The position numbers and the translations under genes are program-made. Positions 10,319 to 18,302 of a stretch of 64,000 nucleotides of DNA are shown one piece after another. The number at the start of each line of letters is the position of its first letter. Positions within the stretch are counted from its first letter, which is position 1. Source of the DNA: Rhodosalinus sp046542825 (GTDB lineage Bacteria; Pseudomonadota; Alphaproteobacteria; Rhodobacterales; Rhodobacteraceae); contig NZ_JBKHAQ010000002.1 in NCBI RefSeq assembly GCF_046542825.1, forward strand, positions 1 through 64,000, in the 5' to 3' direction. The notes under the pieces are model-generated. The model was given only the letters and a program-made list of their open reading frames with translations, ran no database searches and had not been told where the DNA came from.

Positions 10319-11341
10319 TTGGAGGAGCCGCGGGAACTCTGGCTCGCCTACAGATTGCGCTGGAAGCGGCGGCGCCTGCTCTTCCGCGCCTTGCGCAAGC
10401 GCCGGCAGCTGCGCCCGGTCGCGACCCGCACCGCCACGATACGGCCCGGCGCCATCCTGGCCTTCGCCACCGTGCGCAACGAGGCGCTGCGCTTGCCGTT
10501 CTTCCTGGACCACCACAGGCGGTTGGGCGTCGATCATTTCCTGATCGTGGACAATGACAGTGACGACGGCACGCGCGAATGGCTGGCCGACCAGCCCGAC
10601 GTGTCGCTCTGGCGCACCGGGCACAGCTACAAGCTCTCGCGCTTTGGCATGGACTGGCTGACCTGGCTGCAGATCCGGCACGGGCACGGGCACTGGTGCC
10701 TGACGCTGGATGCCGACGAGATCCTGATCTATCCGCACCACGATACCCGGCCGTTGCCTGCGCTGACCGAATGGCTCGAGCGCGAGGGGCGCGAAAGCCT
10801 CGGCGCGCTGATGCTCGACATGTATCCCAAGGGACCGCCGGGCGCGCAGCCATATGCCGCGGGGGCGGACCCCTTCGAGACGCTCGCCTGGTTCGATGCG
10901 GGCAACTACTTCATCGAGCGGCAGCCGAAGCTGCGCAATCTCTGGATCCGGGGCGGGGTGCGCGCGCGGATGTTCTTCGCCGACCGGCCGCGGCGGGCGC
11001 CCACGCTCAACAAGGTGCCTCTCGTGCGCTGGAACCGGCGCTACGTCTACAACACCTCGACGCATCAGATCCTGCCCCGCAGGCTCAACGCGGTCTATGC
11101 CGAGGATGGGGGAGAGCTTTTGTCCGGCGTGCTGCTGCACACCAAGTTCCTGAACACGATCGTCGAAAAGAGCGCAGAGGAGAAGGAGCGGGGCGAGCAT
11201 TTCGAGGTCGCCGACAACTATCGCGCCTATTACGACAGCCTGCTCGACGATCCCGACCTGTGGTGCGCGGCCTCCACCCGGTTCACCGGCTGGCACCAGC
11301 TGGTCGCGCTGGGGTTGATGTCGCGCGGCGATTGGGTCTGA
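10319..11341 (+). CDS. Family 2 glycosyltransferase, first of a tandem pair
   Basis: Predicted GT-A glycosyltransferase of the Glyco_tranf_2_4 type (PF13704). The strand LIVDNDSDDGT (75-85) is the nucleotide-sugar-binding loop and LDADE (130-134) is the DxD-type metal site. A very basic N-terminus (WKRRRLLFRALRKRRQ) may bind the membrane face. The start is a TTG with GGGGAG seven bases upstream; 340 residues. It is clearly paralogous to the next gene (shared GVDHFLIVDNDS, RHGHGHWCL, LDMYPKG, RMFFAD). Donor and acceptor are unknown. It belongs to the galU-galE-led series. Confidence 0.82.
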   Translation: MEEPRELWLAYRLRWKRRRLLFRALRKRRQLRPVATRTATIRPGAILAFATVRNEALRLPFFLDHHRRLGVDHFLIVDNDSDDGTREWLADQPDVSLWRTGHSYKLSRFGMDWLTWLQIRHGHGHWCLTLDADEILIYPHHDTRPLPALTEWLEREGRESLGALMLDMYPKGPPGAQPYAAGADPFETLAWFDAGNYFIERQPKLRNLWIRGGVRARMFFADRPRRAPTLNKVPLVRWNRRYVYNTSTHQILPRRLNAVYAEDGGELLSGVLLHTKFLNTIVEKSAEEKERGEHFEVADNYRAYYDSLLDDPDLWCAASTRFTGWHQLVALGLMSRGDWV

Positions 11342-11499
11342 GCCAGTGGGCAGTTTACCGCAACGTCGCCTTGGCCTATCTTCCGCGCGGAACGAGCCGG
11401 AAAGGCCGAGCAGGCAGGCGGGGCAGGATCAGCCCTTCGTTAACCGGCGGGCGCTAGAAGAACGACGCGCCGCAGCGCCGCGGCATCGGTGAGGGTCGC

Positions 11500-12510
11500 G
11501 TGGGTCTGTGGAAATCCTACAAGCTGCGATGGCGACGCAAGCGCTGGCGCGCGCGGGCCTTCGTCAAGCGCGGGCAACTGCGCGCCGTCGCCGACCGGAC
11601 GGATCGCATCCGCCCCGGTCAGATCCTGCTGTTCTCGACCCAGCGGAACGAAGGTGTGCGCCTGCCCTTCTTCCTGCGATATTATCGCGATCTGGGCGTC
11701 GATCATTTCCTGATCGTGGACAACGACAGCACCGACGGCTCGCGCGAGATGCTGGCAGAGCAGCCCGACGTCTCGGTCTGGCACACGGCTGCGAGTTACA
11801 AGCGCGCGCACTATGGCATCGACTGGCTCAACTGGCTGCAAAGCCGGCACGGCCACGGGCACTGGTGCCTCGTCGTGGACCCGGACGAATTCCTGGTCTA
11901 TCCGTTCTGCGACACGCGGCCGATCCGGGCGCTGACCGACTGGCTGGACAGCTCCGGCGTGCGGTCGTTCAGCGCCATGCTGCTCGACATGTATCCCAAG
12001 GGCCGGATCGACGCCCAGCATTACCTGCCCGGTCAGGACCCGCTGAAGATCGCGTCCTGGTTCGACCCGGGCAACTACACGATCCAGAAGAACCCCGACC
12101 TGGGCAACCTGTGGATACAGGGCGGTCCGCGGGCGCGGATGTTCTTCGCCGACGAGCCGCGCAAGGCGCCCGCGCTGAACAAGACGCCGCTGGTCAAGTG
12201 GCACCGGCGCTACGCCTACGTCAGTTCCACGCACATGCTGCTCCCGCGGGGGCTGAACCTGGTCTACGATGAGTGGGGCGGAGAGAAGGCAAGCGGCATC
12301 CTGTTGCACATGAAGTTTCTCGACACCCTCGGCGCCAAGGCGCAGGAGGAAATGGCGCGCGGCGAACACTATGCCTCCAGCCGCGAATACGCGGCCTATG
12401 CCCGCGCCATGGCAGAGACACCGGAACTCTGGTGCAAGTGGTCCGAGAAATACATCAACTGGCGCCAGCTCGAGATCCTGGGCCTGATGTCCAAGGGCAA
12501 CTGGGCATGA
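11500..12510 (+). CDS. Family 2 glycosyltransferase, second of a tandem pair
   Basis: A 336-residue paralogue of the preceding gene with the same architecture: basic N-terminus (WRRKRWRARAFVKR), LIVDNDSTDGS (74-84) and metal site VDPDE (126-130). Here the middle DxD residue is Pro instead of Ala, and the sequence around the acceptor region differs, so acceptor or donor may have diverged. The start is a GTG with GAGGGT upstream (MGLWKSYKLRW). A spacer of 158 bases separates it from its twin, long enough for its own promoter. It overlaps the next gene by four bases (ATGA), indicating translational coupling. Confidence 0.82.
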   Translation: MGLWKSYKLRWRRKRWRARAFVKRGQLRAVADRTDRIRPGQILLFSTQRNEGVRLPFFLRYYRDLGVDHFLIVDNDSTDGSREMLAEQPDVSVWHTAASYKRAHYGIDWLNWLQSRHGHGHWCLVVDPDEFLVYPFCDTRPIRALTDWLDSSGVRSFSAMLLDMYPKGRIDAQHYLPGQDPLKIASWFDPGNYTIQKNPDLGNLWIQGGPRARMFFADEPRKAPALNKTPLVKWHRRYAYVSSTHMLLPRGLNLVYDEWGGEKASGILLHMKFLDTLGAKAQEEMARGEHYASSREYAAYARAMAETPELWCKWSEKYINWRQLEILGLMSKGNWA

Positions 12511-14213
12511 CCGCACCGCTGGGCATCGTCATGCTGGTGCATGCGGATTTCGACCGTGCCGCACAGGTCGCGCGGCACTGGGCCGCCGCGGGCTGCCCGG
12601 TCGTGATTCATGTGGACCGCAGGGTGCGGCGCGCGGATCATGCCGCCTTTGCCCGGGCGCTGTCGGATGTCGACCACATCCTGTTCTCGCCGCGCTTCCG
12701 CTGCGAATGGGGCACCTGGGGTCTTGTCGCGGCGGCGCAGGCGGCCTCGGAGGTGATGCTGGCGCGCTTTCCGGGTCTTGCGCATGTCTATCTCGCCTCG
12801 GGCGCCTGCCTTCCGCTGCGCCCCGTCCAGGAACTGATCGACTACCTCGCGGAGCGGCCGAAGACGGATTTCATCGAAAGCGCCACGACGTCAGAGGTGC
12901 CCTGGACCGTGGGCGGGTTGCACGAAGAGCGGTTCACGCTTTCCTTTCCCTTTTCGTGGAAGCGCCAGCGCAAGCTCTTCGATGGCTACGTCGAGCTGCA
13001 GCGCAAGCTGGGGCGCCGCCGTCGGCTGCCGGCGGGGCTTGTGCCGCACATGGGCAGCCAGTGGTGGTGCCTGACGCGGCAGACCCTCTCGGCGATCCTT
13101 CAGGACCCGGAGCGCGACACCTACGACCGCTACTTCCGCCGCGTCTGGATCCCGGACGAAAGCTACTTCCAGACACTCGCGCGGCTCCATTCGCGCCGGA
13201 TCGAGAGCCGGTCGCTCACGCTGTCGAAGTTCGACTACCAGGGCAAGCCGCACATCTTCTACGACGACCATCTGCAATTGCTGCGGCGCTCCGACTGCTT
13301 CGTGGCGCGCAAGATCTGGCCGCGCGCCGACCGCCTCTATGACGCTTTCCTGACCGATCCGGTGCACGCGATGAAGCGGGCGGAGCCCAATCCGGGCAAG
13401 ATCGACCGCCTGTTCGCCAAGGCGGTGGAGCGGCGCACGCGCGGTCGCCCCGGCCTTTACATGCAAAGCCGCTTTCCCCGTGAGGGGCGCGAGAACGGTG
13501 TCACCGCCGGCCCCTATTCGGTGTTTCAGGGGTTCGCGGAGCTCTTCGAGGATTTCGAGGGCTGGCTCGGGCGAACGACGGGTGCACGGGTGCACGGCCA
13601 CCTCTTCGCGCCACAGCGCGCGGAGTTTGCCGAAGCGGCGCACATCGTCGTGGGCGCGCTGTCCGACAGCGCGGCGCTGCGCGACGCGAACCCCAGGGCG
13701 TTCCTGACCAACCTGATCTGGAACACACGGGGCGAGCGCCAGTGCTTCCAGTTCGGGCCGCGCGACAACCAGAAGATCAACTGGACCATCGCCAAGGATT
13801 CGAACGCCCAGATTTCGGTCGTCACCGGCGCCTGGGCGCTGCCACTCTTCCAGTCGAATCGCGACTTCGGCGAGCTTCGGGCAGAGGCCGCGCGCCTGCA
13901 GGCGATCGAGGCCGAGCAACTGAAGGTGCTGCGCTCGCCCTGGACCAAGGCGCGGGTGCGGATCTGGAGCATGGCGGAATTCGTCGAGGCGCCGATGGAG
14001 CCGCTGCAGACGATCCTGTCCGAGATCGGCAGCCGGCATCCCGTGCGCCTGTCCGAAGCGCCCCGCATGACGGATCTCGACGGGTTCGGGCAGTTCCTGC
14101 AGCAGCTGAAGAACCAGGGGATGCACCCCTATCTGATGGGCGACTTCCCGGCTGGGGCGCCCGCGCCGCGTCGGTCACCCCAGCCGCCGCGCAAGCCCTA
14201 CGTCGTGCGCTGA
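12507..14213 (+). CDS. Branch-type beta-1,6-N-acetylglucosaminyltransferase-like protein with an extra C-terminal domain
   Basis: 568 residues. The first 270 or so resemble the core-2/I-branching GlcNAc transferase fold (PF02485): GIVMLVHADFDRAAQ, VVIHVDRRV, CEWGTWGLVAAAQ, VYLASGACLPLRP, MGSQWWCLTR and IPDESYFQTL, where the Glu of PDES is the usual catalytic-base position. The last 240 (around GPYSVFQGFAELFEDFEGW and VHGHLFAP) match no fold I can name; similar extensions in Rhodobacterales proteins carry a DUF. The ATG overlaps the previous stop by four bases. The sulfotransferase gene follows after three bases. An acceptor in a surface glycan is inferred from context. Confidence 0.8.
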   Translation: MTAPLGIVMLVHADFDRAAQVARHWAAAGCPVVIHVDRRVRRADHAAFARALSDVDHILFSPRFRCEWGTWGLVAAAQAASEVMLARFPGLAHVYLASGACLPLRPVQELIDYLAERPKTDFIESATTSEVPWTVGGLHEERFTLSFPFSWKRQRKLFDGYVELQRKLGRRRRLPAGLVPHMGSQWWCLTRQTLSAILQDPERDTYDRYFRRVWIPDESYFQTLARLHSRRIESRSLTLSKFDYQGKPHIFYDDHLQLLRRSDCFVARKIWPRADRLYDAFLTDPVHAMKRAEPNPGKIDRLFAKAVERRTRGRPGLYMQSRFPREGRENGVTAGPYSVFQGFAELFEDFEGWLGRTTGARVHGHLFAPQRAEFAEAAHIVVGALSDSAALRDANPRAFLTNLIWNTRGERQCFQFGPRDNQKINWTIAKDSNAQISVVTGAWALPLFQSNRDFGELRAEAARLQAIEAEQLKVLRSPWTKARVRIWSMAEFVEAPMEPLQTILSEIGSRHPVRLSEAPRMTDLDGFGQFLQQLKNQGMHPYLMGDFPAGAPAPRRSPQPPRKPYVVR

Positions 14214-14216
14214 GCG

Positions 14217-15647
14217 ATGGCTGCGCGCTTCGACTGGTTCGTCGTCTTCGCCGAGATGCGGACGGGCTCCAATTTCCTGGAGGCCAATCTCAACGCGCTC
14301 GACGGCGTGGAGTGCCACGGAGAGGCGTTCAACCCGCATTTCATCGGCTATCCGAACCGGTCGGAGGTGCTGGGCGTGGGTCTGGCAGAGCGGGACGCCG
14401 AGCCGGCGCGCCTGCTGACCGCGATCCGGCACGCGCCCGGCGTGCTGGCGGGCTTTCGCTATTTCCACGACCACGATCCGCGTGTGCTGGACGAGATACT
14501 CGGCGATCCGCGCTGCGCCAAGATCGTGCTGACCCGCAATCCGCTCGACAGCTATGTCTCGTGGAAAATCGCGCAGGCGACGGGACAGTGGAAGCTGACC
14601 AACGTCACCAGGCGGAAAGAGGGTCTGGCGCAGTTCGACCCGGTGGAATTCGAGGCCCATGTCGCCGCGCTGCAGGACTTCCAGCGCCGGCTCATGCACG
14701 CGCTTCAGACAAGCGGGCAGAGCGCCTTCTACATAGGCTACGACGACCTTCAGGACCTGGGCGTGATCAACGGTCTCGCCGCCTGGCTCGGCATCGCGGC
14801 ACGGCTGGATGACCTCGACCGCTCGCTCAAGCGGCAGAACCCCGAGCCGGTCACCGAAAAGCTTGCCAACCCCGAGGCGCTGGCAGAGGGCCTCGCGCGG
14901 CTCGACCGCTTCGACCTGGGCCGCACGCCGAACTTCGAGCCGCCGCGCCGCCCGGCGATCCCCGGCTGGGTCGCGGCACCGCGGGCGCGCGTGCTCTATG
15001 CCCCGGTGCGCGGCGGGCCCGAGGCGGAGGTGCGCGCCTGGCTCGCCGGGCTCGACGGGGCAGGGGAGGGCGCGCTGCTGCGCGACTTCACGCAAGGCAC
15101 GCTGCGCAAGTGGCTGCGCGCGGCGCCCGGTCACCGCAGCCTGACCGTCCTGCGCCACCCTCTGGCCCGGGCGCATCATGTCTTCTGCACCCGGATCCTG
15201 CCCACCGGCGGGGGAAGCTTCGCCCGCGTCCGCCGCGTGATCCGGCGCACCCACGCGATCGACCTGCCGGACGACTGGCCCGACGCGGGCTGGACCGAAG
15301 ACCGGCACCGTGCGGCGTTCGAGGGGTTCCTTGGCTTTCTCAAGGACAACCTGGCCGGCAACACCAACCTGCGGATCGCCGGCGAATGGTGCTCGCAGAG
15401 CGCGGCGCTTCAGGGCATGGGCGACTTCGCGCCGCCCGACTTCGTGCTGCGCGAGGACGAGATGGCCGAGTGGCTGCCGCGGATCGCGGCCGCAGCAGGC
15501 CGGCCGCATGCGCCGCCGCCGCCGGAGGCCGCGCCTGACGCGCCATTCACCCTGGCCGCCATTCACGACGCCGGGCTGGAACGCCGCGCGCGCGAGGTCT
15601 ACGCGCGCGATTACGAGCGCTTCGGTTTTGGTAACTGGCGCGGCTGA
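14217..15647 (+). CDS. Sulfotransferase, probably two fused sulfotransferase modules
   Basis: Predicted PAPS-dependent sulfotransferase of the Stf0/NodH kind. Module one (about 1-235) has a 5'-phosphosulfate loop, FAEMRTGSNFLE (Arg15-Thr-Gly-Ser-Asn), and a 3'-phosphate motif, VLTRNPLDSYVSW (Arg107 to Ser115). Module two (about 255-476) has only a weak first loop (LYAPVRGG) but a good second motif, TVLRHPLARAHHVFC (Arg313), and FVLREDEM, like Sulfotransfer_2-type enzymes. At 476 residues it is longer than most single-domain family members. It closes the series that begins with cysQ, whose product removes the PAP made by such enzymes. The acceptor is unknown. Confidence 0.78.
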   Translation: MAARFDWFVVFAEMRTGSNFLEANLNALDGVECHGEAFNPHFIGYPNRSEVLGVGLAERDAEPARLLTAIRHAPGVLAGFRYFHDHDPRVLDEILGDPRCAKIVLTRNPLDSYVSWKIAQATGQWKLTNVTRRKEGLAQFDPVEFEAHVAALQDFQRRLMHALQTSGQSAFYIGYDDLQDLGVINGLAAWLGIAARLDDLDRSLKRQNPEPVTEKLANPEALAEGLARLDRFDLGRTPNFEPPRRPAIPGWVAAPRARVLYAPVRGGPEAEVRAWLAGLDGAGEGALLRDFTQGTLRKWLRAAPGHRSLTVLRHPLARAHHVFCTRILPTGGGSFARVRRVIRRTHAIDLPDDWPDAGWTEDRHRAAFEGFLGFLKDNLAGNTNLRIAGEWCSQSAALQGMGDFAPPDFVLREDEMAEWLPRIAAAAGRPHAPPPPEAAPDAPFTLAAIHDAGLERRAREVYARDYERFGFGNWRG

Positions 15648-15678
15648 CGCACGCGGCGGTTCGCTGATCCGGGTCCGG

Positions 15679-15702
15679 GGGCGTTCGGGCCGGCAGACGC
15701 CC
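15679..15702. terminator. Possible shared terminator hairpin between convergent genes
   Basis: A six-base stem, GGGCGT (15679-15684) with ACGCCC (15697-15702), sits between the sulfotransferase stop and the convergent ptsN stop. There is no T-run on either side, so termination is only suggested by the position. Confidence 0.3.
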
Positions 15703-15704
15703 GG

Positions 15705-16169
15705 TCAGGCCGCCTTGACGCCCTGTGCCTCGGTCAGGATGGCGTGCAGCTTGGCCGGGTTAGGGTTGGCGCGCAGCTTGGCGCAGATGCCATTGTCGCG
15801 CAGCGTGCGCGCGACCAGCGCCAGCGCCTTCAGATGCTCCACCCCGGCCTCTTCCGGTGCGAAGAGCGCAAGGGCGATATCCACGGGCTGCCGGTCCACC
15901 GCGTCGAAATCCACCGGCTTTTCCAGCAGGATCAGAACGCCGCGCATTTCGTCCAGACCGGTCAGCCGCGCATGCGGCAGCGCCACACCGTGGCCCACAC
16001 CGGTGGGGCCCAGCGCCTCGCGCTCCAGAAGCGCGTGCATTGCGGCGGAAGCGTCGATGCCGTAGGCGGCCTCGGCGAGGTCGGCAAGATCATGGATCAG
16101 CCGCTTCTTGCTGGATGCGGCGGTCACCACCCGAACGGCATCGGGCTTCACGAGGGTGCTGAGCGTCAT
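15705..16169 (-). CDS. ptsN: Nitrogen-regulatory PTS IIA component (PtsN)
   Basis: EIIA-Ntr phosphocarrier of the regulatory PTS (PtsP-PtsO-PtsN), which senses nitrogen and potassium state rather than importing sugar. The 154-residue protein has the phosphorylatable His66 in VGHGVALPHARL and the family segments LGPTGVGHG and FDAVDRQPVDIALALFAP. It follows hpf by 46 bases on the same strand, the usual neighbour. The rpoN gene, often nearby in other alphaproteobacteria, is not in this block. Confidence 0.93.
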   Translation of the reverse strand: MTLSTLVKPDAVRVVTAASSKKRLIHDLADLAEAAYGIDASAAMHALLEREALGPTGVGHGVALPHARLTGLDEMRGVLILLEKPVDFDAVDRQPVDIALALFAPEEAGVEHLKALALVARTLRDNGICAKLRANPNPAKLHAILTEAQGVKAA

Positions 16170-16215
16170 GTCCTGCCCGTTCTCCGGCCGTGTGGCGCCG
16201 GAATGACCGTGTCTC

Positions 16216-16788
16216 TCAGGCCGAACCCTGCGGTTCGATCCAGCCGATGTTTCCGTCGTCGCGCTTGTAGACGACGTTAACGCCCTGTCGGGCCTCGTTG
16301 CGAAAGACGAGCACAGGAACCCCGGCCAGTTCCATCCGCATCACCGCCTCGCCCACCGAGAGCGACGGGATCTCCGTCTGGGTCTCGGCCACGATCACCG
16401 GCTGCAGCGTCTCCGGCTCCGAGTCGTCCTCGCCATCCGCGGCGAGGATATACGAGGAGGCGCGCATGACTTCAACGGCTTCCGGACGCGGCCGGTGATG
16501 ATCTTTCAACCTGCGCTTGTAACGGCGCAGCTGCTTTTCCATCTTGGCACAGCACGCGTCGAAGGCGGCGTAGATCTCGGTCGCGGCGGCCTTGGCCTGC
16601 GCGGTCAGTCCGCTTGACAGATGCACGGTCGCCTCGCAGACATACTCGTGCGCGCTTTTCGAGAACACCACCTGTGCGTCCGTGGGGCGGTTGGCGTATT
16701 TTTCCAGCGCCTCCCCGAGGTCGGTCTCCACATGGGCCCGCAGCGCCTCGCCGATGTCGATCTGTTTGCCCGTGATCTGATAACGCAT
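16216..16788 (-). CDS. hpf: Ribosome hibernation promoting factor, long form
   Basis: Binds the 30S decoding region and dimerises ribosomes into inactive 100S particles in slow growth. The N-terminal S30AE domain (about 1-100: MRYQITGKQIDIGEALRAHV, EKQLRRYKRRLKDHH) is followed by a linker. The C-terminal dimerisation domain (about 130-190) includes PSLSVGEAVMRMELAGVPVLVF. This is the long form (190 residues), not the short E. coli type. The start at 16788 has AAGGAGAG upstream. The frame is open further upstream but only noncoding sequence precedes. A good -35/-10 pair lies about 170 bases upstream, so it may have its own promoter within the lpt block. Confidence 0.93.
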   Translation of the reverse strand: MRYQITGKQIDIGEALRAHVETDLGEALEKYANRPTDAQVVFSKSAHEYVCEATVHLSSGLTAQAKAAATEIYAAFDACCAKMEKQLRRYKRRLKDHHRPRPEAVEVMRASSYILAADGEDDSEPETLQPVIVAETQTEIPSLSVGEAVMRMELAGVPVLVFRNEARQGVNVVYKRDDGNIGWIEPQGSA

Positions 16789-16948
16789 CCGCTCTCCTTT
16801 CGCGCAAGGTCTGTCCCCGGCGCGCCCGCTTGCGCGCCCGTCCCTGTCAAGGGGCAGTGCCGATGGACGTGGCAGGCGTGTGTGACGGCCTTCGCGCGCC
16901 GTGCGCGCGCCGCTCCGCGTTTGCTGTGCCGCGACCCTCATGGTCCCA

Positions 16949-16978
16949 TTTGACGGGAGTTCGGACGGCTCTGTCAAT
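16949..16978 (-). promoter_or_regulatory. Candidate promoter for hpf-ptsN
   Basis: On the minus strand, TTGACA (16973-16978) is a consensus -35 hexamer. Eighteen bases later comes TCAAAT (16949-16954), a four-of-six match to TATAAT. It sits in the 237-base gap between lptB and hpf, the only sizeable gap in the rnd-to-ptsN series. Its use is inferred. Confidence 0.45.
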
Positions 16979-17025
16979 CTCGACGGGTGCGTCGCGCGCG
17001 GGAATGGGGGCTGGCAGGCGCCGCT

Positions 17026-17784
17026 TCAGAGAATGCGGAAGTTCTCGCCCAGGTAGACACGGCGCACGTTTTCGTTGCGCACCACCTCCTCGGGGCTGCC
17101 CGACATCAGCATGGTGCCGTCGTGCAGGATATAGGCGCGGTCCACGATCTCGAGCGTCTCGCGCACGTTGTGGTCGGTGATGAGCACACCGATGCCGCGC
17201 GTCTTCAGCTCCGCCACGAGGTGCCGGATGTCGCCCACGCTTATCGGATCGACCCCGGCGAAGGGCTCGTCGAGCAGCAGGTACTTGGGGTCGGCGGCAA
17301 GGCAGCGCGCGATCTCGACCCGCCGCCGCTCGCCGCCCGAGAGCGCCAGCGCCGGCGCCCGGCGCAGGTGCTCGATCGAGAAATCGGACAGCAGTTCTTC
17401 CAGCCGTTCGCGCCGCTTGTGCCGGTCGCGGACCGAGATGTCGAGCACGGCCAGGATGTTGTCCTCGACGCTGAGGCCACGAAAGATCGACGTTTCCTGC
17501 GGCAGGTAGCCGATGCCCATGCGCGCCCGGCGATACATCGGCAGCGCGGTCACGTCGCGCCCGTCCACCAGCACCTGCCCGCCCTCCGGGAAAACGAGCC
17601 CTGCGATGGCGTAGAAGCAGGTCGTCTTGCCCGACCCGTTGGGGCCCAGCAGACCGACCACCTCGCCGCGGTGCAACTCCATGCTGACGTCGCGGATCAC
17701 CACGCGCCTGCGGTAGCTCTTGCGCAGGTGACGCACCAGCAGGCCCTGATCGCCCTCCGTGACGGACAGCTGCGGCGCGGTCAC
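17026..17784 (-). CDS. lptB: LPS export ABC transporter ATPase LptB
   Basis: ATPase of the LptB2FGC machine that pulls lipopolysaccharide out of the inner membrane. The 252 residues hold Walker A GPNGSGKTT (47-55), the ABC signature LSGGERRRVEIAR (148-160), Walker B LLLDEP (Asp172, Glu173), the switch His205 (ITDHNV) and the Q-loop YLPQE. IGYLPQETSIFRGLSVEDNI and GEVVGLLGPNG are typical of LptB. It overlaps lptA by four bases, so the two are translationally coupled. Confidence 0.96.
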   Translation of the reverse strand: MTAPQLSVTEGDQGLLVRHLRKSYRRRVVIRDVSMELHRGEVVGLLGPNGSGKTTCFYAIAGLVFPEGGQVLVDGRDVTALPMYRRARMGIGYLPQETSIFRGLSVEDNILAVLDISVRDRHKRRERLEELLSDFSIEHLRRAPALALSGGERRRVEIARCLAADPKYLLLDEPFAGVDPISVGDIRHLVAELKTRGIGVLITDHNVRETLEIVDRAYILHDGTMLMSGSPEEVVRNENVRRVYLGENFRIL

Positions 17785-18302
17785 TGGGCCTGTCCCTGCG
17801 GCCGCAGGACCGTGCGGACCCGGCCGGCCAGCTCGGCGCGGCCGGTCTCCAGAGTCACCTCCATGCGCTCGGACGCCACGGTGGCGCGGCCCTGGGTCAG
17901 AAGAACGTTGCCAGACATCACGATCCGCCCGTTCTCGACATCGTAGTCGGCGCGCTGCGCCTCGGCCGCGTCCTCGCCGCTGACCAACAGGACGCCTCCG
18001 CTCGCCTCGAGGCGCCGGATGCTGTCGCCGGCTTCACCGTAGACGACACGCACTTCGGGTGCAGACAGCCGCAGCTCGCCCTGCACGATCATGACGTCGC
18101 CCCGGAAGACGGCGGTGCCGCCGTCCTGATCGACCGAGAGCGTTTCGGCCGTGACCTCGACAGGGGCCTCGGGATCGACCGCGCCGTCACCGAAGCCGGT
18201 CTGCGTGCCCTGTGCCAGTCCCGACGTCACGGGAAGCGACCAGAGCGAAGCCACAAGAATGAGTTGGCGCGCAACTTTCAATATGAAAAAACCGCTATTC
18301 AC
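17781..18302 (-). CDS. lptA: LPS transport periplasmic protein LptA
   Basis: Periplasmic beta-jellyroll bridge carrying lipopolysaccharide between LptC and the outer-membrane LptD/E complex. The 173 residues begin with a signal peptide (ILKVARQLILVASLWSLPVTSGLAQ). The OstA/LptA-type repeat pattern follows: VEVTAETLSVDQDGGTAVFRGDV, LSAPEVRVVYG, ADYDVENGRIVMSGNVLLTQG. It overlaps lptC by eight bases upstream and lptB by four downstream, so the three form one tightly coupled unit. Confidence 0.92.
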   Translation of the reverse strand: MNSGFFILKVARQLILVASLWSLPVTSGLAQGTQTGFGDGAVDPEAPVEVTAETLSVDQDGGTAVFRGDVMIVQGELRLSAPEVRVVYGEAGDSIRRLEASGGVLLVSGEDAAEAQRADYDVENGRIVMSGNVLLTQGRATVASERMEVTLETGRAELAGRVRTVLRPQGQAQ

